Shown: positions 38,301 to 47,740 of the stretch, piece after piece | How positions within the stretch are numbered: the stretch's first letter is position 1 | Layout: the number at the start of each line of letters is the position of its first letter | From: Methanobacteriota archaeon | GTDB lineage: Archaea; Thermoplasmatota; Thermoplasmata; SG8-5; JACRNV01 | Assembly: GCA_016214785.1 (NCBI GenBank) | Contig: JACRNV010000028.1 | Location: forward strand, 138,523 to 196,588 | Length of the DNA: 58,066 nt | Reading direction: 5' to 3' | Made by a program: the position numbers and the translations under genes | Notes under the pieces: model-generated | Seen by the model: the letters and a program-made list of their open reading frames with translations, nothing else | Database searches by the model: none | What the model was told of the DNA's origin: nothing

Positions 38301-40192
38301 CCGGCTACAAGGCCAAGGTGGCCGGCGACGGCGACTTAACGACATATTACAGGGTGCAGGTCGCATACGCCGACCCGCCATACACGACCTGGACGCTGGT
38401 GACGCCATTCACCGGCGGCGAGGGCTCTGCCGCCGTGGCCAACGCGAACAGCTACAGGTGCACGTTCATGGCCACATACCTGGAGGAAGTCCACCTGATT
38501 GTGGAGGACATGGAGTACGACGGCACTGACCTGAACACGGCCAACCTCGCAGGCGTCTCGACCATCGAGAAGAGGTCTACAAACGGCGGAGCGACATGGA
38601 CTGCATGGAGCCAGGTCGACCCGAACGCGGCTCTAACGTACTACTTCTTCCCGTCCGGGTACACTGACACCAGCGACGGCAGCATCGTCCTGTGGTACTA
38701 CTGGAGGACTTCGACTGGCACGACCAGGGACCTGCTCTTCCAGAGGTACAATGGCGCGTGGGGAGCGGGCATAACCGCATGGGACGTCACGGACAACGTG
38801 CTCTTCCCGCGTGGCGCCAACACGCCCGACGGCTCGAACTACTGCACGGTCAACAAGGGCGCTCTCTCGGACGCGCCGAAGAACGTCTACGCGGTATTCA
38901 CCGACAACGACGGCGGCGCGTTCACGACCGGCCGGGGCCCGATAAACAGCACGACCCTGATAGTCGACGACTCGAAGTACGGCAACAGGAACGTGCTGGA
39001 CATGGACGTCACCACGGAGGCGGACCCGTTCGTCTGGAGCAGCTTCGGCGAGAACGGCAGGAACAGCACCTTCAAGCAGGTGAACTTCTACGCGTTCCGC
39101 AGCAGGGACTCCGCGGGCTACAACACCGGGACCATCTTTGGGACGCCGATAACGCAGGACTCGTTCACAAAGGAGCACTTCTCGGCGTCTTCACTGGGAA
39201 CCCGCCTGAACTACATCTACTGCACGAATGCGCAGAACAACAACGTCGACTTGTACATGACCACCTTCGACCACGACTGGAAGAACGCCAGCGACACGAC
39301 CGGCCCGATAACGACGAACACCAATGTGGACTACCTGGTGGCCAACCTAACGGCCGGGCAGACAGCGATAACCATAGGCGCCAACGTCAACGACTGGTCG
39401 ACCGGCGGCAGCAACATCGCGACAGCCCAGTACCGCATCGACAACGGCACAACCACGACGGCAGCCGCGGCCGATGGTGTATACGGCTCCGTGTCGGAGG
39501 GCGTGAAGCAGACCGCAGTCAGTATCGCGAGCCTGTCCGCGGGATTCCACTGGGTGGAAGTCAGGGGACAGGACTCCGCAGGCAACTGGGGCGCATGGAC
39601 CGGCGTCGTCATCGAGGTCGTCATTTGGGGCAGCGGCCCGCAGTGGTACCCGTGGATAAACATCACGGTCGTCGCGGGCTGGAACCTGGTATCGGTGCCC
39701 TACGTAGGGCCGACGCCGCTGCCGGGAGCTTTGCAGGACATGGCCAACGGCGGCGCAGGGCTCGTGGTCTGGGACCGCGTGCAGGCATACTCGCCATTCA
39801 CGCCGACAAACCTCTGGCAGCAGTACAACACCGGCTGGGGCGCGGCCCTGAACGACCTGAGCACCGTGAACAACTCGGTGGGCGTTTGGATCAACGTCGT
39901 CACGGTCGGCGACGGGCTGATATGCCTGGGAGGCAGCGCGTACAGCAACGCAACGAGCACGCCGATACCCCTGGCAATAGGCTGGAACCTGATAGGCTTC
40001 CCGAGCGACGACCCGGCCTACACGGTGGCGACGTTCAAGGCCGACTGCGGCGGCCTGGTCACCATCGTCGAGGGATTCAACGGCGCGGCCACGTACAAGA
40101 CAGCGGCCATGCTGGACGCGGACCTCATGACGATGGGCAAGGCCTACTGGGTCTACGCGTCGAGTCCGACAACCTGGACGAAACCCTGGTGA
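35306..40192 (+). CDS. Secreted subtilisin-like serine protease with intact triad and C-terminal surface domain
   Basis: A protein of 1628 residues with a signal peptide (about 1-30) and a long propeptide (about 35-280) containing inhibitor I9-like beta-alpha repeats. The S8 catalytic residues are present: D306 (IQDTRLD), H335 (DHGTH), oxyanion N447 (SAGNDG) and S559 (GTSMSCPH). A P-domain-like beta sandwich follows (about 640-780), then further beta domains and sialidase-type Asp-box repeats (SADGGATF, STNGGATW; about 910-1120). The last 178 residues (about 1450-1628) are the GWNLV/GWNLI domain shared with the next two proteins; there is no transmembrane anchor. ATG 35306 has a strong ribosome site; the open frame to 35129 is not needed. 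Extracellular protein degradation is the likely role. Confidence 0.92.
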   Translation: MTPAKNRVLKVLAVLIGITMVVPTTLLVGGLDHATTDSASMPKDYYTVLFSNPAQKEKLVASGVDIVKLNDWGAVVKMTAGLKADMSTDYEVNALPDRTMVKMPEVGVSFDSRTGYTVPDEWKADSSSLYMVQFVAPADESWTNEVKGIATSCFSMIGDNLIIVRLTPAQKADIDQLPYVEWSGIYQPYFKAYELVRQQTGGDVSLIISPFDTSIEQLALELIAFGATQTELDYSTMTVHATVDAAAIPLLAKMESVGLIDYWGPKATTNNKGNEIVQSYYVWDNRNYSHLPVNITGFGQRIDIQDTRLDGTHRDFTLPRTRIIFNQASVSTEDHGTHTTSCAAGSGYDMEMYLGLNAANSNYYEIAASSPIGYPDRRGFAGRAPEAGIVFYEGLVSTEWATAYTTYAARVFTNSWGDGTVTTGYTNVPDNFMVAQPLGLILFSAGNDGPNQQTVGRYENSKMGLGVGASENMRADQFDSEDNPNQLADFSSRGPPAAADLRIKPDLVEIGTATFGAKGDFVTNANGEPVYKGSNENAALMINNDPDAAGDYVNYQGTSMSCPHAAGDAILVRDYLEDIALIPTASIEPILIKAMLIQGCEDMGFGFPSYDQGWGRINVENSIVPPAPASNKFWDRTTGSLSQTVNVLSDDVPLKVTMAQRDSAFASATLTTDYDLTVTAPNGTWVYQGNLFANSESVGAATAAAGTWASAAFPPTGRVGATVGNANSAYDWDTANDYGDDINTVEVVIVPKPVPGTWWINVTQKSGGAIWACVATADFGANATMTYSPELTADLPRQVPLYDGWGYATITAGAGTQACYGFWVQNSGSSTDTITLSSTQPSGWSVSFVSESLASMPSWKRTHVLAYVTAPATATAGTYVINITGTSGGNTSRFSVVSFNVDIVTERMPIKTRFTTYALSDNQPQMLSFNQNGTNYVIVAYRRDTGMGDRVYAQVSADGGATFGAPIQLQTEALSPTFLQIARKNTGVGYNNRTFVSWSGYKAKVAGDGDLTTYYRVQVAYADPPYTTWTLVTPFTGGEGSAAVANANSYRCTFMATYLEEVHLIVEDMEYDGTDLNTANLAGVSTIEKRSTNGGATWTAWSQVDPNAALTYYFFPSGYTDTSDGSIVLWYYWRTSTGTTRDLLFQRYNGAWGAGITAWDVTDNVLFPRGANTPDGSNYCTVNKGALSDAPKNVYAVFTDNDGGAFTTGRGPINSTTLIVDDSKYGNRNVLDMDVTTEADPFVWSSFGENGRNSTFKQVNFYAFRSRDSAGYNTGTIFGTPITQDSFTKEHFSASSLGTRLNYIYCTNAQNNNVDLYMTTFDHDWKNASDTTGPITTNTNVDYLVANLTAGQTAITIGANVNDWSTGGSNIATAQYRIDNGTTTTAAAADGVYGSVSEGVKQTAVSIASLSAGFHWVEVRGQDSAGNWGAWTGVVIEVVIWGSGPQWYPWINITVVAGWNLVSVPYVGPTPLPGALQDMANGGAGLVVWDRVQAYSPFTPTNLWQQYNTGWGAALNDLSTVNNSVGVWINVVTVGDGLICLGGSAYSNATSTPIPLAIGWNLIGFPSDDPAYTVATFKADCGGLVTIVEGFNGAATYKTAAMLDADLMTMGKAYWVYASSPTTWTKPW

Positions 40193-40208
40193 GACAAAAA
40201 AAGGGGCG

Positions 40209-40250
40209 AAACCGAAGGCCTGAAAAGGCCGAGGTGACGCCTCACACCCC
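40209..40250 (+). ncRNA. Structured 3-prime element with GAAA-capped hairpin, copy 1
   Basis: Sequence CCGAAGGCCTGAAAAGGCC begins at 40212. It folds as GGCCT (40217-40221), tetraloop GAAA, AGGCC (40226-40230), followed by a second possible stem (GAGGT, loop, GCCTC, about 40231-40243). A close relative lies after the next giant gene (47741-47765). It lies in the 3-prime UTR between the stop and the terminator. Function unknown. Confidence 0.45.
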
Positions 40251-40260
40251 ACGGCAAAAA

Positions 40261-40290
40261 GGGGGCGGAAGCCCCCCTCTTTCCTATAAT
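40261..40290 (+). terminator. Terminator of the subtilase gene
   Basis: Perfect 6-bp stem GGGGGC, loop GGAA, GCCCCC (40261-40276), followed by a T-rich run (TCTTTCC, then TTTTTC). It fits a hairpin-plus-T terminator. Confidence 0.7.
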
Positions 40291-40483
40291 TTTTCATTAT
40301 TTGTTTCTTAAATGGATATGGGAGATATATATTCCGTTATGTACATTACTGTACAAACAAACATTTATATATGACGCTATCGATTAAGTGAAACAAGACT
40401 GACCTCCCATATCTCATTGCGCCTGAAGGGATGCGAGACATTATCAGGCTTTGCCCGGGGGTCCGAGTAACGGAGGGAAAGGG
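40291..40483 (+). promoter_or_regulatory. Promoter of the C11/M14 giant protease gene with paired TGTACA and an inverted repeat
   Basis: TGTACA at 40340-40345 and 40350-40355 lies seven bases before the TATA-like box ATTTATAT (40363-40370). The same TGTACA, seven bases, ATTTATAT spacing occurs before the transporter operon. A 10-base inverted repeat GATATGGGAG (40315-40324) and CTCCCATATC (40404-40413) flanks the box. GGAGGG at 40472-40477 is the ribosome site for ATG 40484. Confidence 0.5.
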
Positions 40484-43400
40484 ATGCGTGCAAGGCAAAA
40501 GGTGCAGGTATGGGCATTAGTAATAACCACGGTTGTGAGCGCGGCCATGCTGATCCCCGGCGGACTCGGCATCGGGGGATGGAGCCCTGCAGCGAATGCC
40601 GACTACGGATATGACGAGGTCACCGTTTCATCGGAGTCCGCGACCTATACGTTCGCCTACGAGCCGGGCAGCAACCCCCTGGCGAAGCGCGTCGTGTGCC
40701 GCGCAAGCTGTGACGGCGGCGCCACATGGCACCTCGCGCCGATATCCTCGGTGATATCCAGGCCTGCGAGGATTTCCGCGGCCGCGATGGGAAGGAACGC
40801 CTACGTCGCCTGGGAAGACACAGCCGGCAAGATATTTTCGACTTACTACGCAGCCAGCATGGATTCCGGGAAATCGTGGTCCCGCCCGGTCGAGCTGGGC
40901 GGCGCCAACCCGACCATCGCAGTAAGCGCAAGCTCGTTCTCAATCGCGACCAGCACGATGGACGGCACGCTGAGGCTCGCGAGCGGCGCGCACGGCGCGG
41001 CTCCATCGGTCTCCGACCTTCCGATCCAGGTGCGCTCCAAGGAAGCGACCGTCGGCTTCGACGCCGACGGCTCGCAGTTCATCGTCCTATACGGAGGGCT
41101 CAAAGGCGGCCTCAACAAGGGCATATACTACACCGTGCAGCAGAACGGGGCATGGCAGGAGCCAGCCCTCATAGCAGCCACGACCGGCGGCATCAACAGC
41201 ATCAGGGTAGATACGAAGATGACCGCGAAGTGGGACTTCCTGAACGAGAAGGAGACAGGCTCGATGCAGACAGCGCTCCCGGCGTGGGGCGCGGCGCCTA
41301 ACCCGGTGACGGTCGTTTCCAGCGCGCCGGTCAAGCCAGCCGCGAGCCAGAACGGGCTCGCACCCTCGCGGCTCCCGCCGAAGAAGTGGACGTTTGTCTG
41401 CTATCTGGACGGCGACAACAGCCTTGCGTCGTTCGCCACGACCGACATCAACGAGATGGAGCTCACGGGCTCGACGGCGGACCTGAACATCATCGCCCTC
41501 TACGACCTGACTGGCTCGGCAGACTCGGTATGCTACTACGTCACGTACGATACTAACACTGCCGCGATAGCATCGACAGTCATCCCGCTCAGCAGCATCA
41601 ACTCGACATGGGGCTCGGAAGTGAACATGGGCAACCCGCAGACGGCCATAGACCTGATGATGTACGTCTACGCCAACTACCCTGCGGCCCACTACGCCTG
41701 GGACTTCTGGGACCACGGCGGCTCGTGGAACTGGATGCAGTGCGAGGACGCAGTGAGCGTCGACGAGCTGACTGCGCTCGACACGCGCACCATTTACGAG
41801 GCTCTGAAGGCCAAGACGGGTAACAGGACCCTTTGGGACGTCGTCTGCTTCGACGAGTGCATCCTGGCCGACACTGAGGTGGTCTACGATGCCAAGCAGT
41901 ACTGCAACTACACGGTCTTCTCCGAGGACAGCATCGCCGGCGACGGATACGATTACACCGCCGTGCTGAACCACCTGAAGACCAATCCGAACATGGGCGG
42001 CGAGGAGTTCGGCGCTTGGGTATGCCACGAATATTACGTCGATTACGTCGTGCCGGCGGCCCTCAGCACCCTCGCCGAGATGAACAACACCGCCTTCGAC
42101 TACGACCTTGCACCAGCCCTGAACAGTTGGGGCCAGAAGATGAGGCACAAGGCCAATACGTACGACACGCAAATAAGCAACGCCGCGAACACCGCCATGG
42201 ACTGGCAGGGCATCACATACCAGCCCGACCTCAGGCACTTCGCGCAGCTCATCAGCTCTTCTATAACCAGCGCAATGGACCCCGAGATAAACTCGACCAC
42301 CTGGAAGGTCATAAACCTGACGGCTGCGAACGCAGCCGGCGACATGTACGGGAACGGCACATGGGTCAGCAACCGGCCCATCCTCATCCACGATTACAAC
42401 ACCAACGCCAATGGTCTCACCATCTACGGCAACCAGGCATTCGACACCACATACAACACGCTCAAAATCGCTTATGAATGGAACTGGGGTAAGCTCGTTG
42501 AGAACGTCTGGGGGGCTACATCGGTGGATGTGGTCAACGAGGAGCCGACGTGCCTGATAACCGCCCCTGCGGAGGGGAGCTACGTCACACTCGGCTCGAG
42601 CTGCGCGATAAGCGGGACGGCCAGCGACGCAGCGGACGGCGGAACCGTGCAGCGCGTCCAGGTCAAGATAGACCGCGAGGAGTGGAAGAACGCCACCGGG
42701 ACGACGAGCTGGACATACACCTGGAGCACGGTCGGCTGGGCGCCGGGCGCGCACAGGATAACGGCCAGGTCCTGGGACGGCACCGACTACAGCGAGTTCT
42801 GGGTGTCAAGGAATGTAACGGAGATTGTAGACCCCACCTTGCCCGATCTCACGATATTCCCGGCGCAGGTGACGTTCAGCAACCCGACGCCTTCCGAGGG
42901 GAACCTCGTGACAATCAACGCCACAGTCCGCAACGTGGGCACGTTCAACCCGGCGGTCGGGGTCGAGGTCGGCTTCTACGTCGGCAACCCGGACTCGGGC
43001 GGCTCGCTCATCGGCGCGTTCGTCCCATCGACGCCGAGCACCATCGGCTCGAACAACAGCAGCGCATGGGCATCGGTCGTCTGGGACACCTCCGGATGGG
43101 CCGGTAACCGCGACATCTACGTCGTGGCCGACCCCGGGTACACGGTGAACGAGCTGACCGACGGCAACAACACGGTCATAAAGCCGATTACAGTGTCCGG
43201 ATATGGCGTGGACCTCTCGTGCGCGGCCAACACCTCGACAGTCCAGGCGGGCGGCTCTCACACATACGCGATAGAGGTGAAGAACAGCGGGACAATAACC
43301 GATTCCATCAATCTGACTATAGACAACCCGACGACATGGGGGGCCAACTTCAACAACAACCCGCCGAGCGGGAAGTCGGCGACCCTGCCGGCAGAGAGGC

Positions 43401-46400
43401 CCGTGAGCGGCTATCACACCTACCCGGAGATACAGGCCGAGCTCGACGCCATCGAGGCCGCCCACCCGGCAATCGCGAAGAAATACGTCATCGGGACGTC
43501 GTGGGAGGGGCGCAACCTATCGGTCATGAAGATTTCTGACAATGTCGCCGTGAACGAATCGGAGCCGGGCGCATTCATCATGGGCAACCACCACGCCCGA
43601 GAATGGATGACCGTCGAGGTGCCTCTATACTATCTGAATTATCTTGTAAACAACTACGGTACGGACGACCAGGTGACATGGCTCGTGGACAACCGTGAAA
43701 TATATATTTTACCTTCGGTCAACCCGGACGGCCTCAACTACTCTCAGTTCTCCGACAGCTTGTGGCGCAAGAACCGCCGCAACAACGGCGACGGGACTTT
43801 CGGCGTCGATTTGAACCGCAACTACAACGGCTCGCAGAACGGCGACCCGAACGGGGCGTTCGGGGGGGTGGGCTCGAGCGGCGTCACATCGGACGACACG
43901 TACCACGGCCCGAGCGCGTTCTCCGAGCCGGAGACCAGGGCGATACGCGATTTCGTCCTCAACCGCACCAACATAGCGCTCTCGATATCCTACCACAGCT
44001 ACGCGGAGGAGATATACTGGCCTTGGGGATATTCCACGTCCGTTCAGACTCCGGACGACGCGGCGCAGCATTCCGTCGCCAGCGACTTCGCCGCGATAAA
44101 CGGGTACACTGCCGTGCAGAGCGCCGTGCCGTATGCGACCACGGGCGACACCGATGACTGGTGCTACGGTTACTTCCGCTACATGACCAACAGGTCGTAC
44201 TTCCCATTCACAATAGAGCTCGACAGCGCCTTCCAGCCGCCGGTGAGCCAGATACCGACGACCTGCGCGCTCAACCTCGGCGTGAACCTGGAGGCGGCGC
44301 AGCGCGCAGGCGACCTCTTCAAGACCGCGCCGGCCATCTCCCACGCACCGCTGCCCAATACGCTCAATACGATCAACCCGTACATAGTGAACGCCTCCCT
44401 GGCCGCGAAGTACGGCCTGGGCGGCGCGCCGACGCTCTACTGGCGCGCCGCGGGCGGGAGCTACGCCCCGGTCGCCATGACGCCATACGGCTCGCCTGGC
44501 AACTACACCGGGCAGATACCTGCCCAGCCCGATGGCACGTGGGTGAACTACTACATCACCGGCTCGAGCGTCAACGGCACGTCCTCGACGAGCCCGGCCT
44601 ACGCGCCGAACGCGAGGCACTCGTTCTTCGTCGGCGCCGACATCGTGACGTACACTGTCGGCAACCTTACGGCGGGCGCGACTCGCATCGTCAATCTGAC
44701 TGTTACGGCGCCGTTCAGCGCTCTGCCGAACGAGGAGGCCAGGATAAGCGTCGTGGGCACGTCCCAGGGCAATGCCGCGAAGAGCGACGCCCAGGGGACC
44801 GTGACGACAGTCGCCCCGGCCATCATCCTCGTCAACGACGGGAACGCTGCCATAGCGGAGTACCAGAAAGCCCTGGCGGACAACGGTTACAAGTACGACA
44901 ACGGGACGCCGACGAGCGACCTCTCGCGCTACAAGATAGCAATATGGGCGACGGACGGCAGCGCGCCTATTGACAGCGCGGAGAAAACCGCTTTGAAGAA
45001 CTTCATGAGCGCGGGCGGCTCGGTATACATCAATGGCGAGGACATCGGCTATAGCATCTCCGCGAACGATGACACTTCGATAGGGCTTGGTGCCTCTCCC
45101 AACAACTTCTACGGGCTCTACCTGCACTCCAATTACCTGGCAGACAGCAGCGGCGGCACCCTCGTCAACGGCATCACAGGCGACCCGATAACCGACGGCA
45201 TGGCCAACTACGACATCAGCGGGAGCTTCCCAGAAGCCATCAGTGCCAGAGACTCAAATACAAGCTCGATATTCCTCTACAACGACGCGACTACGAGGGC
45301 GGGCGCCGTTAAGGCTAACACGAGCGCCTATAAGCTCGTCTACATCGGGTTCGAGTACTTCGAGGGGACGACCGACGCGCAGGCCAACAAGGACCTGCTC
45401 ATGTACCGCATCATCGAGTGGCTGAACCCGGACAAGGCGCCAACGGTCTCGGTCACGAGCCCGAACGCGCCCAACACCGTAGGCTCGGGCGTCGTGACCA
45501 TACAGTGGAGCGCGACCGACGACAACCCGCTCCCGGCGAACCCCATCGACATCTATTACTCCGCAAACGGCGGCGGCACTTGGAACACCGTCGCGACGGG
45601 CGTGGCCAATACCGGCACTTACGCATGGAACGTCGGCGCCATCGCCGACGGCGTGAACTACCTGGTGAGGGCGAGGGCGCGCGACAGCCTCGGCCAGACG
45701 GGGCAGGACGAATCGGACAACCCCTTCTCCATAGACAACGTGGCCAACGACCGCTGGCACATGCAGGTGCAGAGCGCCGTCGCCGGGTTCAAGGACCTCG
45801 ATATGAAGCCCGTCGAGCTTGCGGACAACTCGGTCTTCAGCAACATCTCCGCGCCTGGCGACTACATGATCGGCAGCCAGAGGTACATCAGCGGCGCCAT
45901 GCCCGCGGACAGAAACGTCGCCGGCAACTGGCGCTTCTCGGTCTGGGGCAGGGTCACTTCGGGCAGCGCGGACGGCCGCCTCTTCGCGAAGGTCTATTCC
46001 TACAACGGTGCAACCACGCTCCTTTTCCAGACTGCTCTGGATGACGAGAGCGTCGGCTCCTTCACGGCCTACCACAACTTCGACTGGACGTATACCGCGC
46101 CGAGCGGCACGGTGCATGCGGGCGAGCGGGTTGTAGTCGAGATATGGCTCAACGCCACGGCCGGCTCGGGAAGCTCGGCTGTGCCCAACTACGCGACGAG
46201 TGACATGCTAGTGAGCGGCACGCTGGGAGGGACGTACCTGCAGACGCAGGGGCAGGACAATGCGTACGAGAACCTGACGGAAGTGTCGGGCCTTGCCTGG
46301 AGCCAGATTACAAATCAGAGCTTCGACAACGGCGGCGCGATGCCGGCCGGCTGGACAATAACCAATACCTCGGGATGGGCATGGCGCATGACGAACGACA

Positions 46401-47725
46401 ACGCGAGGTACGGCGCGATCTGCGGGGCGCCGGCAACCGATTACGCGGCCTGCTGCGACTCCGACCTGGCAGGCATCGGGGTGACCGTGGACTCGTGGAT
46501 AAAGAGCCCGGTCTTCAGCTGCAGCGGATATGCGAACGTATCGCTGACGTTCGCGCAGTACTACAATTGGTACAGCGAGGTGTCCCCCGAGGGAATCGAG
46601 GTCTATGTGTCGAACACCGGCGCCGTGGGCCCGACCAGCACGGTCGTCTACAGCTCGCGGGGCGCGGACATCCCTCTCGAGAACAGGACAGTGGACATCA
46701 GCTCGGTCGCAGCGAACCAGGGCTCCGTGCAGATAGGCTGGCGCTACAGGGCGAGCTACGACTATTACTGGCTAATAGACGACGTCGTCGTCAACGGCGG
46801 GCGGAACACCAGCTACCTCGAGCACAGGTGGCCTGTGACAGTTCCGGCAGGCAAGAGCCCATACACATTCCGCGTGGACGCCTACAGGACCAACAGCACA
46901 GACTGGGAGAACTACACCTTCGCCTACTCGACCGACAACGCGACTTTCACGGACATGGTCACCATTGCCGCGACCAGCGACACGAACATCTACCTGAACT
47001 ACACGCTCCCGACGACTCTGAACGGCACAGTATATGTCAGGGTCAAGGACACCGACCGGACGGCCGGCAGGACAGTCCTGGACACCCTGCGCGTGGATCA
47101 TATGTACATCGAGTCGGTCGAGGGCGCGCCGCAGATGATAATGGCGTACGACTTCGGAACGCACCAGAGCTTTATTGAGCCGGCGCTCGGCTCGGGGACG
47201 GCCGCGTACTTCCGCATACCAGTGGTCTTAGGATGGAACCTGGTATCCACCCCGCTCATCCCGTCGAACACATCCCTCCCGGCAGCCCTCACAGACAGCA
47301 ACGGCGACACCCTCTGGGACCGCGTGCAGGCGTACAGCCCGTTCACCCCAGGCAACCTCTGGAAGCAGTACTATGGCGGCTGGGCGTCGGCCCTCAACGA
47401 CCTGACGGGCCTGGACCACACGTGCGGGGCATGGGTATACGTCACGGCCGTCGGCGACGGCTACCTGAACGTCAGCGGGACGGCGCCGACGAACGCGAGC
47501 ATAGCCCTGGCGACGGGCTGGAACCTGATTGGCTACCCGGCGCGGAACGACACGACGTACACGGTCGGGCAGCTGATGAGCGCTACGGGAGCCACGACAG
47601 TCGAGGGATTCAACGCCTCGACCACGTACCGGACGTCCCCGCTCGGAGCCTCGACCGTGATGAAGAGGGGCCAGGCGTACTGGGTCTACGTGCCATCCGC
47701 AACGACGTGGTGGGTCGACTGGTAG
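40484..47725 (+). CDS. Giant secreted protein with a C11 clostripain-like protease and an M14 zinc carboxypeptidase
   Basis: A protein of 2413 residues with a signal peptide (about 1-35). An Asp-box/sialidase-like region (about 40-200) is followed by a C11 domain (about 299-600) with catalytic H411 (WDHGGSW) and C459 (FDECIL). Ig-like and CARDB-like domains (about 686-905) lead to an M14 carboxypeptidase (about 960-1270) with zinc ligands H1037 and E1040 (HAREW), H1171 (SYHSY), substrate-site DLNRNY and catalytic E1245 (TIELDS). Then follow a Rossmann-like domain (about 1445-1640), FN3/Ig domains, a MAM-like jelly roll (about 1945-2105), an LEHRW module (about 2111-2214) and the shared GWNL C-terminal domain (about 2244-2413). 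Both protease sites look intact. The endo- and exopeptidase on one chain suggests stepwise protein digestion outside the cell. Confidence 0.92.
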   Translation: MRARQKVQVWALVITTVVSAAMLIPGGLGIGGWSPAANADYGYDEVTVSSESATYTFAYEPGSNPLAKRVVCRASCDGGATWHLAPISSVISRPARISAAAMGRNAYVAWEDTAGKIFSTYYAASMDSGKSWSRPVELGGANPTIAVSASSFSIATSTMDGTLRLASGAHGAAPSVSDLPIQVRSKEATVGFDADGSQFIVLYGGLKGGLNKGIYYTVQQNGAWQEPALIAATTGGINSIRVDTKMTAKWDFLNEKETGSMQTALPAWGAAPNPVTVVSSAPVKPAASQNGLAPSRLPPKKWTFVCYLDGDNSLASFATTDINEMELTGSTADLNIIALYDLTGSADSVCYYVTYDTNTAAIASTVIPLSSINSTWGSEVNMGNPQTAIDLMMYVYANYPAAHYAWDFWDHGGSWNWMQCEDAVSVDELTALDTRTIYEALKAKTGNRTLWDVVCFDECILADTEVVYDAKQYCNYTVFSEDSIAGDGYDYTAVLNHLKTNPNMGGEEFGAWVCHEYYVDYVVPAALSTLAEMNNTAFDYDLAPALNSWGQKMRHKANTYDTQISNAANTAMDWQGITYQPDLRHFAQLISSSITSAMDPEINSTTWKVINLTAANAAGDMYGNGTWVSNRPILIHDYNTNANGLTIYGNQAFDTTYNTLKIAYEWNWGKLVENVWGATSVDVVNEEPTCLITAPAEGSYVTLGSSCAISGTASDAADGGTVQRVQVKIDREEWKNATGTTSWTYTWSTVGWAPGAHRITARSWDGTDYSEFWVSRNVTEIVDPTLPDLTIFPAQVTFSNPTPSEGNLVTINATVRNVGTFNPAVGVEVGFYVGNPDSGGSLIGAFVPSTPSTIGSNNSSAWASVVWDTSGWAGNRDIYVVADPGYTVNELTDGNNTVIKPITVSGYGVDLSCAANTSTVQAGGSHTYAIEVKNSGTITDSINLTIDNPTTWGANFNNNPPSGKSATLPAERPVSGYHTYPEIQAELDAIEAAHPAIAKKYVIGTSWEGRNLSVMKISDNVAVNESEPGAFIMGNHHAREWMTVEVPLYYLNYLVNNYGTDDQVTWLVDNREIYILPSVNPDGLNYSQFSDSLWRKNRRNNGDGTFGVDLNRNYNGSQNGDPNGAFGGVGSSGVTSDDTYHGPSAFSEPETRAIRDFVLNRTNIALSISYHSYAEEIYWPWGYSTSVQTPDDAAQHSVASDFAAINGYTAVQSAVPYATTGDTDDWCYGYFRYMTNRSYFPFTIELDSAFQPPVSQIPTTCALNLGVNLEAAQRAGDLFKTAPAISHAPLPNTLNTINPYIVNASLAAKYGLGGAPTLYWRAAGGSYAPVAMTPYGSPGNYTGQIPAQPDGTWVNYYITGSSVNGTSSTSPAYAPNARHSFFVGADIVTYTVGNLTAGATRIVNLTVTAPFSALPNEEARISVVGTSQGNAAKSDAQGTVTTVAPAIILVNDGNAAIAEYQKALADNGYKYDNGTPTSDLSRYKIAIWATDGSAPIDSAEKTALKNFMSAGGSVYINGEDIGYSISANDDTSIGLGASPNNFYGLYLHSNYLADSSGGTLVNGITGDPITDGMANYDISGSFPEAISARDSNTSSIFLYNDATTRAGAVKANTSAYKLVYIGFEYFEGTTDAQANKDLLMYRIIEWLNPDKAPTVSVTSPNAPNTVGSGVVTIQWSATDDNPLPANPIDIYYSANGGGTWNTVATGVANTGTYAWNVGAIADGVNYLVRARARDSLGQTGQDESDNPFSIDNVANDRWHMQVQSAVAGFKDLDMKPVELADNSVFSNISAPGDYMIGSQRYISGAMPADRNVAGNWRFSVWGRVTSGSADGRLFAKVYSYNGATTLLFQTALDDESVGSFTAYHNFDWTYTAPSGTVHAGERVVVEIWLNATAGSGSSAVPNYATSDMLVSGTLGGTYLQTQGQDNAYENLTEVSGLAWSQITNQSFDNGGAMPAGWTITNTSGWAWRMTNDNARYGAICGAPATDYAACCDSDLAGIGVTVDSWIKSPVFSCSGYANVSLTFAQYYNWYSEVSPEGIEVYVSNTGAVGPTSTVVYSSRGADIPLENRTVDISSVAANQGSVQIGWRYRASYDYYWLIDDVVVNGGRNTSYLEHRWPVTVPAGKSPYTFRVDAYRTNSTDWENYTFAYSTDNATFTDMVTIAATSDTNIYLNYTLPTTLNGTVYVRVKDTDRTAGRTVLDTLRVDHMYIESVEGAPQMIMAYDFGTHQSFIEPALGSGTAAYFRIPVVLGWNLVSTPLIPSNTSLPAALTDSNGDTLWDRVQAYSPFTPGNLWKQYYGGWASALNDLTGLDHTCGAWVYVTAVGDGYLNVSGTAPTNASIALATGWNLIGYPARNDTTYTVGQLMSATGATTVEGFNASTTYRTSPLGASTVMKRGQAYWVYVPSATTWWVDW

Positions 47726-47740
47726 GGCAAAACAGGGGGC

